Below, in pieces: positions 46,390 through 57,575 of a stretch of DNA of 64,000 nucleotides. Every line of letters begins with the position of its first letter. The stretch's first letter is position 1. Position numbers and translations under genes: made by a program. The stretch comes from Halichondria panicea. Its lineage: Eukaryota; Porifera; Demospongiae; Suberitida; Halichondriidae. The DNA lies in assembly GCF_963675165.1 (NCBI RefSeq), contig NC_087382.1, forward strand, positions 434,001-498,000, read 5' to 3'. The notes beneath the pieces are model-generated. The model had not been told where the DNA came from and did not search any database. It was given only the letters and a program-made list of their open reading frames with translations.

Positions 46390-46997
46390 CTGAAAATGGC
46401 CGCACTACTGGGGGCAAAGGTCAGGGGTGAAAAAACCAAACAATAGCACAGAAGACAATCAATCAGTCGATCTAGAACAAGCGTACAGACAACGAGACAT
46501 GTATCATGTATTTTACTGCACTACTTTACTGCACTTATATAACGAGTGATGCAAGCTGCACTGTGCTTCTCGCCATGTTTTGTTTCGAGGCCATGACAGT
46601 GCTTGTATTTAATACATGTAGAGTAAGTAACCTATCTTCGCCAGACACCTATAATCTGCGGCTATTGCACGAAGTACAACACAATTTTGCACAAAACTAA
46701 CTACATGGATCTACAGATGGGTAAAAAAGTAACAGCTCCCCAAAATTTGGAAAGAATAACTTGCTTGCGGACGGAATGGTGGTCATGAGAAATGAACTGC
46801 CGAATGTATCGATAATCGTCAGTGAGACATTTATCTCCGTCTTTGCACGCTTACCAAGCACTGAAACTACCAATGCAAACAAAAAAAAACTAACAATGCT
46901 TCTTGGCACAACTCTAACTAGTGAGCACTACTTGCAGCGTTAGCTGCAGATCGAGCCCCACCCAGCTAGGCATGACGAAAATTTTGCAAAAAAATAG

Positions 46998-47112
46998 TGC
47001 TGATTCAGCAATAATTGTGCACATATCTTCAGGGCGGCCTGAAATCGAGGCTAATCCCAGTTTTATTTGCCACAATTATTGCTGAATGTGCACAATTATT
47101 GCTGAATCAGCA
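46998..47112. mobile_element. Small inverted-repeat element with 26-bp perfect arms
   Basis: Arms 46998-47023 and 47087-47112 are exact inverses. The left arm begins TGCTGATTCAGCAATAAT. The arm starts with a palindrome resembling the MAF recognition element (TGCTGA-TCAGCA). The motif also occurs near 2134, 47605 and 57482. Confidence 0.7.
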
Positions 47113-47140
47113 TTAGTTTTTTTAGGCCAAGTCGCTTCCT

Positions 47141-47383
47141 AGTCGGGCGCCGCCGCCCTCTACCCTTGCCCGGAAGGAGGTCGGGAATCAAGCCTATCCA
47201 CAGTTTTGTTCTGTTGTTGGAATTCCAACAATTCCACCAGCTCCAATCAGATTGCAGTATCTCAAGGGGATTGATCACACCCACTCAACTGTACCACGTG
47301 TGAATTTTGCACACAGGCCAGAACAAAACTGTGGATAGGCTTGATTCCCGACCTCCTTCAAGGAGGGCGGCGGCGCTCGACTA
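47141..47383. mobile_element. MITE, second copy of the 5771-6037 family
   Basis: Left arm starts AGTCGGGCGCCGCCGCCCT, right arm ends GGCGGCGGCGCTCGACT. The arms pair over about 80 bases including AACTGTGGATAGGCTTGAT. No coding capacity. Confidence 0.75.
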
Positions 47384-47530
47384 GTCGCTTCCAGTCCTAG
47401 CAGTGATAACTTGAAAAAACCTACCGAATTTTTCGATTTTCGTCAGAACGTACCGATCCTCGTTTTTGTCAAACTACACAGCTAGAGCTAACTGACACAA
47501 GCTGAGTACAATCTAGATAGAGTGCAGTAT

Positions 47531-47724
47531 AGAGTGGAGCAATTCCCAGAATCAGGCGACCCTGCAAAGCGGAGCTACACTTGTTTCTTTGTGAGGGTTG
47601 TAAGTGCTGAGTCAGCAATATTCTAGCTATAAGCGCTAGTATATAGCGCCTATAACAACCTCAAAAAGAAACAAGTGTAGCTCCGCTTTGCAGGGTCGCC
47701 TGATTCTGGGAATTGCTCCACTCT
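47531..47724. mobile_element. 194-bp MITE with about 65-bp arms
   Basis: Begins AGAGTGGAGCAATTCCCAGA and ends in its inverse. The arms include AAGCGGAGCTACACTTGTTT. The loop contains TGCTGAGTCAGCA (47605-47617). It abuts the truncated end of the LINE at 47732. Confidence 0.8.
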
Positions 47725-47731
47725 GTTAGCT

Positions 47732-49180
47732 CTAGCTGCTAACGGTATATATTCTGCTGAATTTTAGACTGATATTAAACAGGTGGCTAATAACAGGACA
47801 TAGGGCCTCAGAACAAGTTTTTAGAATCTTTGGACCGATGCCGTCTAGCCCCGTTGCCTTGGAAGGATCCAGACGGGACAAAGCTGCGAGAACATCTGAT
47901 ACTGTAATATCTATATCGTTTACAACTGAGGATGGTTGGTTAGGTAGAAGCTGGACGGGAAGAGCTTTCGAGTGAACAGACACAAAAAAGTTATTGAAAA
48001 GGGATGCTTTGTCCAGGTCAGAGGTGACCAAAGTAGATTCATTGTGCATGCATGGCGCTCAGTAGCCCATCCGATCTTGAGGTGCTTCTTATGTACTTGA
48101 AGATTTTATTACTGTTGCTAGAGGCAAATTCACTGACAAGTCTAGATTCATATAGTTGGCTTTAGTGACAAACATGCATGTGAGAGGAAAGTTCTTGATC
48201 TGCTCTTTCTAGTTTATTGATGTTATTAGGTGTTCCGATGAGCCTCGCTTTCTTTCGTGCCGAGCGGACTCTATTGATGAGATGCTCGTTTGAATTATAC
48301 CACATTGGGTAATTTTTCCTGGCTCTGAGCTTGACTGTGGGGGCACACTGTTGAATAGCTTCTTTGATAATTGAACTGAGCTGGTTCCAGATATCTTCCA
48401 CGTCAAGACAGGACATAATCCCTGCGAAGTCGTAGTTGAATAGATAGTCTACCAAGCGTAAATAGTCTAGTCAATGGTATATCTAGTTTTTGAGGCAGCT
48501 GAAGAGATTCTGGCGTGTGTTGATAGCAGAATTGAGACTAGATGATGGTCAGTGTTGAGTCTAGGTATTTGGGAGGCATTGACAGTGTTTACAGCTTCGG
48601 GTGTGTTTGTGAGCACTAGATCTAGGCAATTGCCTTTAGAGTGAGTGGGACCCGTGACTAGTTCGAGTGACTAGTTGGGTAAGGTTGCAGTCAAAGACAA
48701 AGTCGCAGAAGAGGTTAGATGAAGCACAGTTTCCTGATAGTATAGGGGCCAATTAATATCTGGAAAGTTAAAAATCTCCAATTAATGAGTATGATGCTGT
48801 GATTGCAGGCCAATTGCGAGATAACCGAAATAGAGTCAGTTAATTTGCAAAACTCAATTATTAGGAGGGAAGTACGTAACACAGACAATGTAGCCAGTTT
48901 GAATCACTTCTGCAGCAACGATTTCCAGGTTAGGAGGGAAAACGATAGGTTTGGTAGGAATAGAATTGTGGACAGCTAGAAATACACCTCCATGCACCTC
49001 TCGAGTCTCTATCTCTGCGAAAAATTGAATAGTCATAAGGTAAAATTTCATTGTTCGTGATGGAATTGTTGAGCCAGGTTTCTGTAATGCCTACTATATT
49101 GCGTATCGGGGAGGGATAAGTAAATCCATGATTGAAAGATCAGTAATTTGTTCACTATACTAGACTCTACGTAAATTGAT
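47732..49180 (-). pseudogene. LINE element: endonuclease and N-terminal reverse transcriptase, decayed
   Basis: Minus-strand order: an APE-type endonuclease with GGVFLAVHNSIPTKP and VCVTYFPPNN (48854-49051), then ILIGDFNFPDINWP and TDHHLVSI. A linker follows with KLRARKNYPMWYNSNEHLIN (48162-48455). The RT start (47732-48049) reads SLFNNFFVSV and DPSKATGLDGIGPKILK. The RT core with FADD is missing, as the sequence stops at the adjacent MITE. Several stops interrupt the frame. It is a CR1/jockey-like element. Confidence 0.75.
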
Positions 49181-49747
49181 TGAGTAGATCTGCAGTTGTG
49201 ATAGATCTAGTCACTTGGGGTTGGAGTTGCTGGGAGATACCTCCGACGAATTTGTTTGCTCAGGTGGCAGAGGTTCGTCAGTCTGCTCTGATTGATCACC
49301 TTGTACTCGAAGTTGATAACTTCGCCACAGGGGTGTTCTGTGACGATTTACCTATAGTCTCGCACCAGCCCCGATTAAAATGTTATCGACCTAGCGTTAA
49401 AATAAAAAACATCCGGGGATGGCTGTGCAAGACTAATTTACCTGATTGCGACATTTTCTTCATTCCTGGATCCGCCCCTGGTTGCGATGATCTTACAATG
49501 ACATGTGATGCGGAATGAAGAATGAAGAATGAAGATGCTGTAGGGCTCTCGATTATATTATCAGTGAGTGCAGACATCTAGATAATTATCTATGGTACAG
49601 ACACTGACATGCACTGACACTCACTGTCACTTGCACTGTGTACTTTATAATAGATGTAAGTTATGTACATGCTTGATACATGTATAATTATGTTGATACT
49701 TGCACTTTGTTAGATAAAATTATTCCATACATTTATATACACAGAAA

Positions 49748-52700
49748 ATGTCTGACTATCTCACAATAGCAGATCTTAAGAAAGTGTACTTAGTCACGTT
49801 TGATGCTCGAGTTAAGTGGCGAAACATCTTGCTTGTTCTGGATGTATCCCCGGCTACTATCAACAACGTAGGTACGAAATGGCGTGACAATCCTGATGAC
49901 TGCTATCGTGAGGGACTGTCAGAGTGGCTAATAGGTGGAGAGAGAAGCTGGGAAGATGTGATGGGGGCTTTGTCCAGTCCTATTGTGGGCCATGTTCACA
50001 TAGCCAGAACCATTGAGAGAGACCATGTACAGTCTACTGGTGCAAGCCATCTCACGACTCAAAAGTTCCAGGGTACGTACCAATATAGCACTGTGCGTGT
50101 AATATCGATTTTTCGCATTTTTGTATTTTAGATGGTTCACTGACAGGAAGCTCGGACACAGTAGAGGCAATGAAGAGGGAATCAAAGGACACTCAACCAC
50201 TCAAGAAAGTTCGTACATGTATAGTGTGTGATTGAGGTTCCTAATTTTAGCCACTGCAATCATTATTACCCGAGGCGCATGTGGGCGGCCACGGGTATAG
50301 TAGTCGTCTCGTGTGTCTGTTTGTGATTTCTGAGCCTGCTCACATGGATGCCACAGCAGTACGTTTACAGCATGGATAGCCTTCCAACATAAAGTTACTA
50401 GTTATGCCTCGGTGTGCATGCGCAAGCGAGGTATACGGTAGTGTGTTTGTGTGTCTGTGTAGACTGCTATAGCTGCTCAAGGATGAATCAAGTGCAAGTA
50501 AGAGTTTCTATAGCTAAGGCTTCTAGTCATGTTTACTTGGATTTAATTCGTGGATTTGCAAAATAATGCTTCGTTCTCGAGTTATCTCTTTCCTTGGCAA
50601 TCTGTTGTAGAAATTACAACAATGGGTAAGGAATCGTTATGATGAATTAGATGAAGTTGTATGTGAGCTCCTCCCTGACAAACAAACTGTAGTCTAGGTA
50701 ACCGCCTTATCAGTCAAGTAGGCTAAAAATCTGTGTCCTTTGATGTAAGCTTTGATGTCTCTTTGTGCATATGTAGTTATAAAAAAAAAAAAAAAAAAAA
50801 AAGAAACCTTTGACTAGCTAGGAAGAGTAGCAGCAGTAGTAGTAGCAGTGCAAGCAGGACTAGACTAGATTAAAAAGTTGATGGAAAGAATAACTGACCG
50901 TTCGGACGTCACCTGGCTGCCAGACTTTCATCTGGACTCTTCCCCCTGAGTAGCTGGCCTTTCTCTAAGCCACAAAACTGAGCAAGAAGCTGAAGAAGCA
51001 GCTAGACAGAGACATGTACCTAGCCTTGAGAATTGGGAGGCGTGGCTCAACTAGTTAGCCCAGCCCAGAGGAATTGTTACCGTGGGTACTGAACAACCGT
51101 AGAAGTAGGGCTACCCCTGGCTTTACTGAATTAACTAGCTGTGTCTGCTGTCTAGTTGGACCAGATTTAGCTAGATAATGGGGTAGAGAATAGTTGAGCG
51201 GTGCTGTGTGTAGCTTGAACTGTACTGGCTGGCAAGAATCTAGTAAGCACCCTATGCACTGATAACTCGTCAGAATGGAGGGTATGTTCTAGGGATCTGG
51301 ACAGCTGTACATCCAAAGGAGCCAGGGAGTGCCAATCATCTTCTCCCAGTCTCTGACACGCTAAACAAAAGGAGCTAGAACTGGGAGTCCCAGCTAGAAT
51401 TGCTAGCCGGATCTAGACTAATAGAATGACATGGAGGAGTGGTGAGGCCGGATCCACACTAATTGATCGACCTAAAGACGCTCCTGTTCCAGATTTCACG
51501 AATGGCAAGGAAAGGGTTATGCCTAGTTTTGCTTAGTTATACTTGGAATGCCATTGCAGCCTTTTCAGAAGAGCACGTAGCCAAACTTGTTTACCGAGTG
51601 TTGCTACTCTACTTAGTAGTTAGCTCTGCACTAGAACGCTAGCTATTGGTAGCTGCAAGAGTGAGAAGAGAGCTGCAAGGCTCTGCTGACTTGCAGCCAT
51701 TAATTTTAGGCTTGAACTCTTGGCATAGATCGTTTTTAACAACAATCATCGTCGATCATTACCCACTCCTTAAGTTTCCCTGAATTTTGCATGCAGTAAA
51801 ATTAAAAATGTTCATCATGATAATTATAATCAATGTGTGTAGCTTAGTAGCTTTATGTTATGTAGCTTTGGCACCTCCACCGAGGCATCAGCACCCGCGG
51901 TACTTTCATTTTAATAGTGGCATGCAGATTTATGCTTCGTTGTCGAATAAAAGCTAAGAAGCTTGAACTTGCACATTTGCCACAGAGGTTAGTAGGCAGC
52001 TTTAATTCGAGGCACTATTTACAGCCATGAAACATTATTCAAGGGAAGAGACTCCGGGCTTCTTTGCTGGCTACTACATGTGAGCCTACTTCGGTCCCAC
52101 TGCATGCAATAACCGACACCTGGTATCCTACTTTTAACACTCCATGCAGGCCTGCTCTGCTGTGATGTCCCAATCTGAGCTGCTCTGACCTTCCCGTGGC
52201 CTCAAGAGTCTCTGAGTGTTTTCTGAGCCTTCGTTGCTGCATGAGTGTAGCCTAAATAACGGTCCAGGACTCCCAACCCAGATCTCCAAGTGCATGTCAG
52301 ATTTGTATTAACATTTTAGGTTGCTTCTTTCTGCTGGCTCTGCCCTAATCCTATAGTCTTAGTGTATGTCTGACCATGCATCACTACCATTTTCAAAGCC
52401 TTTTATCATAGCGTTCAAATCTTATTTTCCTCTGTATAGTTTAGGTAGTTGCTGCTAGGCTCTTCCGTGTTCATGTACGTACCGTATCATTACCTGTTTG
52501 GTTGTGAGACGTAAAATTAGCCAAGGGTTAGCACTTAGCGGGTACAGTAGTCCGTTTTGGTATTTGTGAGGTTTCAAGCTAAAGGGGTCCAAATAGCGAG
52601 GGTTTACTATAATAATTTATTATACAATATCTTATGCACATGTCAAACTAATGCCCCACCCTGGATAGGTGGGGATTAGACCAATCAGCTGCAAATAATT

Positions 52701-54892
52701 ATCAGGATTTTGGATATGGGGGGGGGGAATTGGGCAAATATTAAAAATGTATATAGGAGCGGCGAAGTCATCAGAATTATAGCAGTACAAATGAATCTAC
52801 CAGATCCTTGGGGGCGGGCGAATTACCCCCCTCACCTTCCTCCCCCCCCCTCAATGCAGCCCTGATTATGTAGATCTACGTCGAATAAAGGTCGCGTGTT
52901 AGAGCTAGGCAACGTGCAAGTTCAAGCTTTTTAGCTTTTGCTCGCTTTTATACACAACGAAATTTTAACATCGAAATCTGCCACATTTAAAACTGTTGTG
53001 TGGAGGCTATCCATGCTATAAACCCAGTGTGGGCAGTCCAACATCTCTAGTACTGCATGCCCATGCTCATTTTCACCCTTCTACCACTCTTCTACCCTCA
53101 CACGACTTTCCCGATACAGGCTACATATATTTATCAAGCTGGCTGCTGTAAAGCTTCTTCTCCTTTTTTCCTAACTCTATATACGTCTATTTCTTTCTTT
53201 ATTCCTCCAATTAATACCGTATTTTATCTCATTGAACAAATAACACACTTATTAAACGATTGTGATAAAGAACAGAAAGAAAGAAAAAGGAGAGCCTGTG
53301 TAGAGGCTATAAGATCTACCACATTTGTACTAAAACTAAAGCGCTTCAACTGACACTTGAGATTATATGAAACACAGTACACCGATGAGTTGCACAATCT
53401 TAGCTATTATGAAGTACTAAAGATATCATAGTGTGAAAAAAGAACGTTTTGTATTTTCACAGAAGTCTCTTTTCCAACTGATGCTTATCATTAGGGGGCA
53501 TGAGAATGACGTTTTAGGGGGGCTCTGAATATCTTGCAGTGATCATAATTCATGACCCATTGTTTCCTGCGTGTGCTCAGCCGTAACACGGATTAGCATA
53601 AAAGCTCTCAGATATCATTTGACGCTACTTCCGTTTCCAATCCCTCTCCCTTTTTAATGGTTATTTGCAATAAATGCTCTAAAATAGACTCGGAAGCTTA
53701 AAACTGGGTGTGTGGTCACTGGTCAGTAATTAGCAAATTGCTGATGGAGATGATGTTTCGAGGAAACACAACTTTCTTATTTTGACCAAGTTACCCGGCA
53801 AAACTGAAGCCTCGTTTCAAGGGCGAAAAACAGATAGTTTTTTAAGCTTCACTGCGGATGCAATGTAAAAACATTACGTGCACCTAGGAGTCGCCTCTTC
53901 AGCTAAATAGAAAAAGTGATTTATTGTACATGCACAACACCTATTAGTAGACACTTCATTATTCAGGGTCCCCCTCCCAGAGAGTTGAGACCTCCACTCA
54001 CTCTGAAATGGAGGAGAAGAGGAAAAGACATGCCAATTAAGATGGGTGGCTCGATACAGAGTGTTGTTATCGGTGACACGGTGTATGTTGGTGGAGGTGC
54101 TGCAGACAATGATCGGGATGAGTGTACAGTAATGAAGCTCGAGCAAGATCAATGGACCGAACTACCAGAGTACACTACTAAGTGGTTCGCTATGACAACA
54201 CTCGCTAATCGACTAGTGCTGGTGGGAGGACGTGATCCACTAACCAAAAAAAAACTAATAAACTTGCAGCCTTTCATTCAGGGAAATGGACTTACCCGTA
54301 CCCACCAATGAACATTGCTCGTCATTCCTCAACAGCTGTCTCCTTCAACAACTACATCATTGTAGCTGGTGGACAAGATGATAAAGGACGTACCTCCTCT
54401 GTGGAGGTGTTGGACGTGGCATCAAGAAGATGGTACATTGCTCAGTCACTACCTAACCCACGAGCAGTACCAAAATCGACTCTCAATGTCATAGGAAACA
54501 CTCTCTATCTAATGGGAGGGTATAATCAGACGGGGATGACGATCAAGACTATGCATTACGTCGACCTCAATGACCTCCTTGCAAAAGCCAAATACAACTT
54601 GGACACACCCACGCTATGGCAAATGACACATGATGCACCCCTCTATGTATCAGCTCCTCTTTGTGTTGGGAGGTCTTTATTAGCCGTTGGTGGATGTGAC
54701 AACAAGGGTAACCCAAGTTCATCGATCCTCCTCTACCAGCCTGACACCAGGAGGTGGGTGAAAGTGGGGGACCTGCCTACTGCACGATACCACTGCACAT
54801 GCTCAGTACTACCTAGTGGAGAAGTCATTGTTGCCGGAGGACAGACAAAACGTTGCATTCAAACTGTGGACTTCTTCTCTGTATGTTCTTAG
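49748..54892 (+). CDS. Gene D: Death domain - Kelch protein lacking the kinase exon, one frameshift
   Basis: Exons 49748-50072 (DD, ends phase 1), 50132-50208 (linker, starts phase 1), 53967-54892 (Kelch). 5'UTR donor at 49564. The DD exon joins the linker directly after a 59-bp intron, with no kinase sequence between, and the phases still agree. The DD is clear (KWRNILLVLDVSPATINN, then REGLSEWLIGGERSWEDV). The Kelch frame breaks at a run of nine A (54246-54254). Up to there it reads VLVGGRDPLTKKK, and after it, in the other frame, NKLAAFHSGKWTYPYPP, so one base is missing. The remaining blades are intact to the stop. It could be a recent pseudogene, a sequencing slip in the homopolymer, or slippage-tolerant. 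An AATAAA follows near 54933. Confidence 0.75.
50404..51907 (+). mobile_element. TATGCCTCGG-family element split by another insertion
   Basis: Starts TATGCCTCGGTGTGCATGCG and ends with the GCACCCGCGGTACTTTCAT hairpin end. Its middle is interrupted at the GTTAT of TCTCGAGTTATGCC by the 50586-51515 element. It lies in the linker-Kelch intron of gene D. Confidence 0.75.
50586..51515. mobile_element. 930-bp insertion with GTTAT target duplication
   Basis: Flanked by GTTAT at 50581-50585 and 51516-51520, and by short imperfect inverse ends CTCTTTCCTTGGCA and TGGCAAGGAAAGG. Inside are an A20 run (about 50779-50800), a CAG/TAG trinucleotide patch, and the segment shared with 24535-24690. A short frame WVRNRYDELDEVVCELLPDK near 50610 is too short to assign. 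Confidence 0.65.
51908..53966. other. Remainder of the linker-Kelch intron of gene D
   Basis: No convincing exon. It has G and C homopolymer runs at about 52718-52726 and 52842-52850, and short chance ORFs (for example 53057-53353) without motifs. No coiled-coil exon like that of gene C was found. Confidence 0.4.
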
Positions 54893-55828
54893 CCATTTTG
54901 TATTGTTTTACTTGTCAGCTAGAATTGTGATTGTAAATAAATTATAGTATTACAAACGACGTGTGTTATGTTATTGTTTTACTTGTTATGTCTTTCCATG
55001 AGTTAATACAATTTTTTTCACCTACATAGCATGTGTACGCTTTCGAATAACGGATAAAACCAATAATTATAATTATAGTTCTTGCACCATACAACTTGCA
55101 ATATTGTCCGTTATTCATGCAGACGTTCCACTAGCTAGCTGTCTATCATGTGCCTGCACAATTGGTACAATAATTATGCAGGCACATTAATTTAATTATT
55201 GCAGTGACTATATATAGGCTGATTTTTATTGAAATTGAGTGTATTAAGAAGAACTACCATTTTTTATAAAAAATCTCGTGAATTGCACCTTCCAAAATGT
55301 GTGAATACCTGATAACACTATTACCATTACTATGTTATGTGCGTTAACTGTGACCAAAAATGACTTATCTTCAACAACAGTTTTGAAAATGCTGCATGCC
55401 TATTGTAAGAAGGCATCATTGCATGGTATCAACTAGAAACTAGGTGGATATTTGGTGTGAACTCATTCTAGCTCCGATTACAGAAAAAAATGCTCAAAAA
55501 ACGTGATTTGAATGCTTACTGTACAAAATTTGTGATAGCAGCCCTAAATATCCAGCTTATTTCTATTGCACTGTAGTAAGAGCTTTCTTTTGATACTAAG
55601 ATTCGATCCCAGGCCGAGTTTTCGCTTTTATAACGGTTAGGCGAACAAAAAAGCGAAAACTCGGCCTGGGATCGAGGCTAGTAAATAGCAAGCTAACGTA
55701 CACAACAATACAGTAACCATGGCAACGATGTTATCATCCTGATCCATTTTATGTATACAATATGAATCCTGAATAAAACATACACCATGACAATGAATTG
55801 GATTGCAATGCCACCTCATGGCCTATAC
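54893..55828. repeat. Intergenic stretch with a long hairpin MITE
   Basis: 55603-55680 is a foldback of the CCCAGGCC family: TTCGATCCCAGGCCGAGTTT pairs with AAACTCGGCCTGGGATCGA around a 20-base loop. 55140-55190 contains a TGTGCCTGCA/TGCAGGCACA hairpin. No gene. Confidence 0.55.
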
Positions 55829-57430
55829 TTATTGGTGAAACAGCCTATTCTGAGTGTCCTTTATCGAATTACATTGCCACAGACACAGACAATAATAGTT
55901 CTTGGTTGGGGTCTTGTTCGACAATAGGGTGGACGCCTTCTCCCAGAATCCAAAGTCTATCTCCTCTTCCGAGTCAGACAGTGAGGGGTGGGGCTCGGGA
56001 ACTGAGGAGTTAAAGAGTCACATGGTCAGAGAAATGAATCAACCAAATGAAAATACGTTGATGAAATTGGAGAGTGCAGTACATGTACTTGCAAAACACG
56101 ATGACCCTTTACCTAGTATGCTCCAATAGTGACATATACATTACAGGACCTTTACCTAATCTGCTCCAATAGTGAGAGGTACTTCTCTTTGTACTCATCT
56201 CTCTCCCTCAGCACACGGGCCACCTCCAGCGCCACCTCCAGCCTCGACACATGCTCTCCGCTAACATCCCCCGGTATCACTGGAGGATCCTCCTCAAGGT
56301 CCTTATGTAACTTTTGAACATCGATCTCGGTGAATCGGGCTCTTGCAAAGCAGACGCTGAGGACTCGACAGTCGCCTTGTCTGTGTGTGGCAGGAGGAGT
56401 GAGGGGGCGTGTGTGGTGTGTGTGCAGAGACAAGGGTAACTAATGCAATCAAGAACCCAATAAAAGTGAAGGTGAGCTCAGCAGCTGCAAAAGAGCCATT
56501 GAGCACATAAGTTCTGCGTTTCACTTGTTTTCTAAATGACGGACACTAAAAGCTTTCTTATTAGGCACTCTTCAATTATAAGCGCTCATATCGTTCCTGG
56601 GATGATAGGCACCTCTGCTTAATAACACACGTCTACGTGTATACAAGTCAACAAAGCTCTCAGAAAGAGACCTACAATGTGTATAGTTGTCTGACATGCT
56701 ATCACTCACTTTTCCAGCATCAGTTCCTCATTGTCTATAATGATCTGATCCACTCCGGGTGTGTTGCTACTGCTGGTTGCTAGGTGGAGGTCCGCTAGTA
56801 AGCCTTCCTCGTTGGGATCAAAGTCCACCTCACCTGGTTGGTACAAATCCTCAGGTCTGGTAGGGAGGGAAATACATGAACAGTAATAGTGTACCTGAAT
56901 TCTGGCTAAAGCAATAACATTATTATAACTCTACAAACACAAACACATCTTCAAAACTATACATGTAGCAAAGGCAATGGCTTCAAGCAACTCCACTATA
57001 ACACAAGCACTGGCAAAGGTCAAATACTCGTGTCATTATAGGCCGTGACAGTGCTTGTAATACATGTACTCACGCACTCTTCAACATCATAACAATTTCA
57101 AACACATTTCTGCTATTCCGGACCATCCAAACAAATCAAAGCCCCCCATACATACAGTGTAAATGTTGGCAGTACGTACATATCCTATAGAGAAGCTCCC
57201 CCCTCACTGGATAGAACCTGTTAGGCTAATAACAACACTACCACTCACTCATCATCCAGTGTGTCATCAGACTCTGCATCTTTACCACAGCTTCGTCATG
57301 TCCTGATTGGCCAGGAACTCGCTCTCCTCAGCAATGGTCTCTTTCCATGGTCCTGGCTATGTCACTGTGGTCCACTATAGGACTGGACAAAGCTTCCACC
57401 AAATACAGGCAATAGTTTGGCCAACTTCCT
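55829..57430 (-). pseudogene. Convergent coiled-coil gene, copy G2, with a Death-domain-like relic at its 5' end
   Basis: Minus-strand pieces: DD-like VEALSSPIVDHSDIARTMER followed by a stop (57328-57430); 56856-56710 (PEDLYQPGEVDFDPNEEGLL, then VDQIIIDNEELMLE); 56380-56156 (RLEVALEVARVLRERDEYKE, then KYLSLLEQI); 56001-55829 (LSDSEEEIDFGFWEKAST). Borders fit GT-AG. The ARVLRERDEYKEK helix resembles the RH2 region of JIP3/SPAG9-type JNK scaffold proteins (MARVLxERxxYKE), and IIxxNxxLLEK resembles their leucine zipper. This is suggestive only. The DD relic matches the ALSSPIVGHVHIARTIERDH end of the plus-strand DD exons, so the two gene types share a module. Confidence 0.5.
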
Positions 57431-57575
57431 CCATGCTTTAAGTGTCAGACTACATTTTCTTTTTCTTGAAAGCATGTGGTTTGCTGATTCAGCAATATTT
57501 TTGCGAGATTGGAATTCTTTATACAAAAGAGGGCGTGTCTTGTAGCTTACAAAATAATGCAGAGATAAGATTAGA
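57431..57575. promoter_or_regulatory. Candidate bidirectional promoter between G2 and gene F
   Basis: 145 bp between the DD-like relic on the minus strand and the ATG of gene F. It contains TGCTGATTCAGCA (57482-57494) and GGGCGTGTCTTGTAG (about 57531-57545), the latter shared with the gene C promoter (GGCGTGTCTTATAG). Confidence 0.45.

Noticed and set aside
53057-53353. 98-codon ORF in the gene D intron with a basic C-terminus
   Set aside because: Composition follows local AT-rich sequence, and no family features or splice sites support it.
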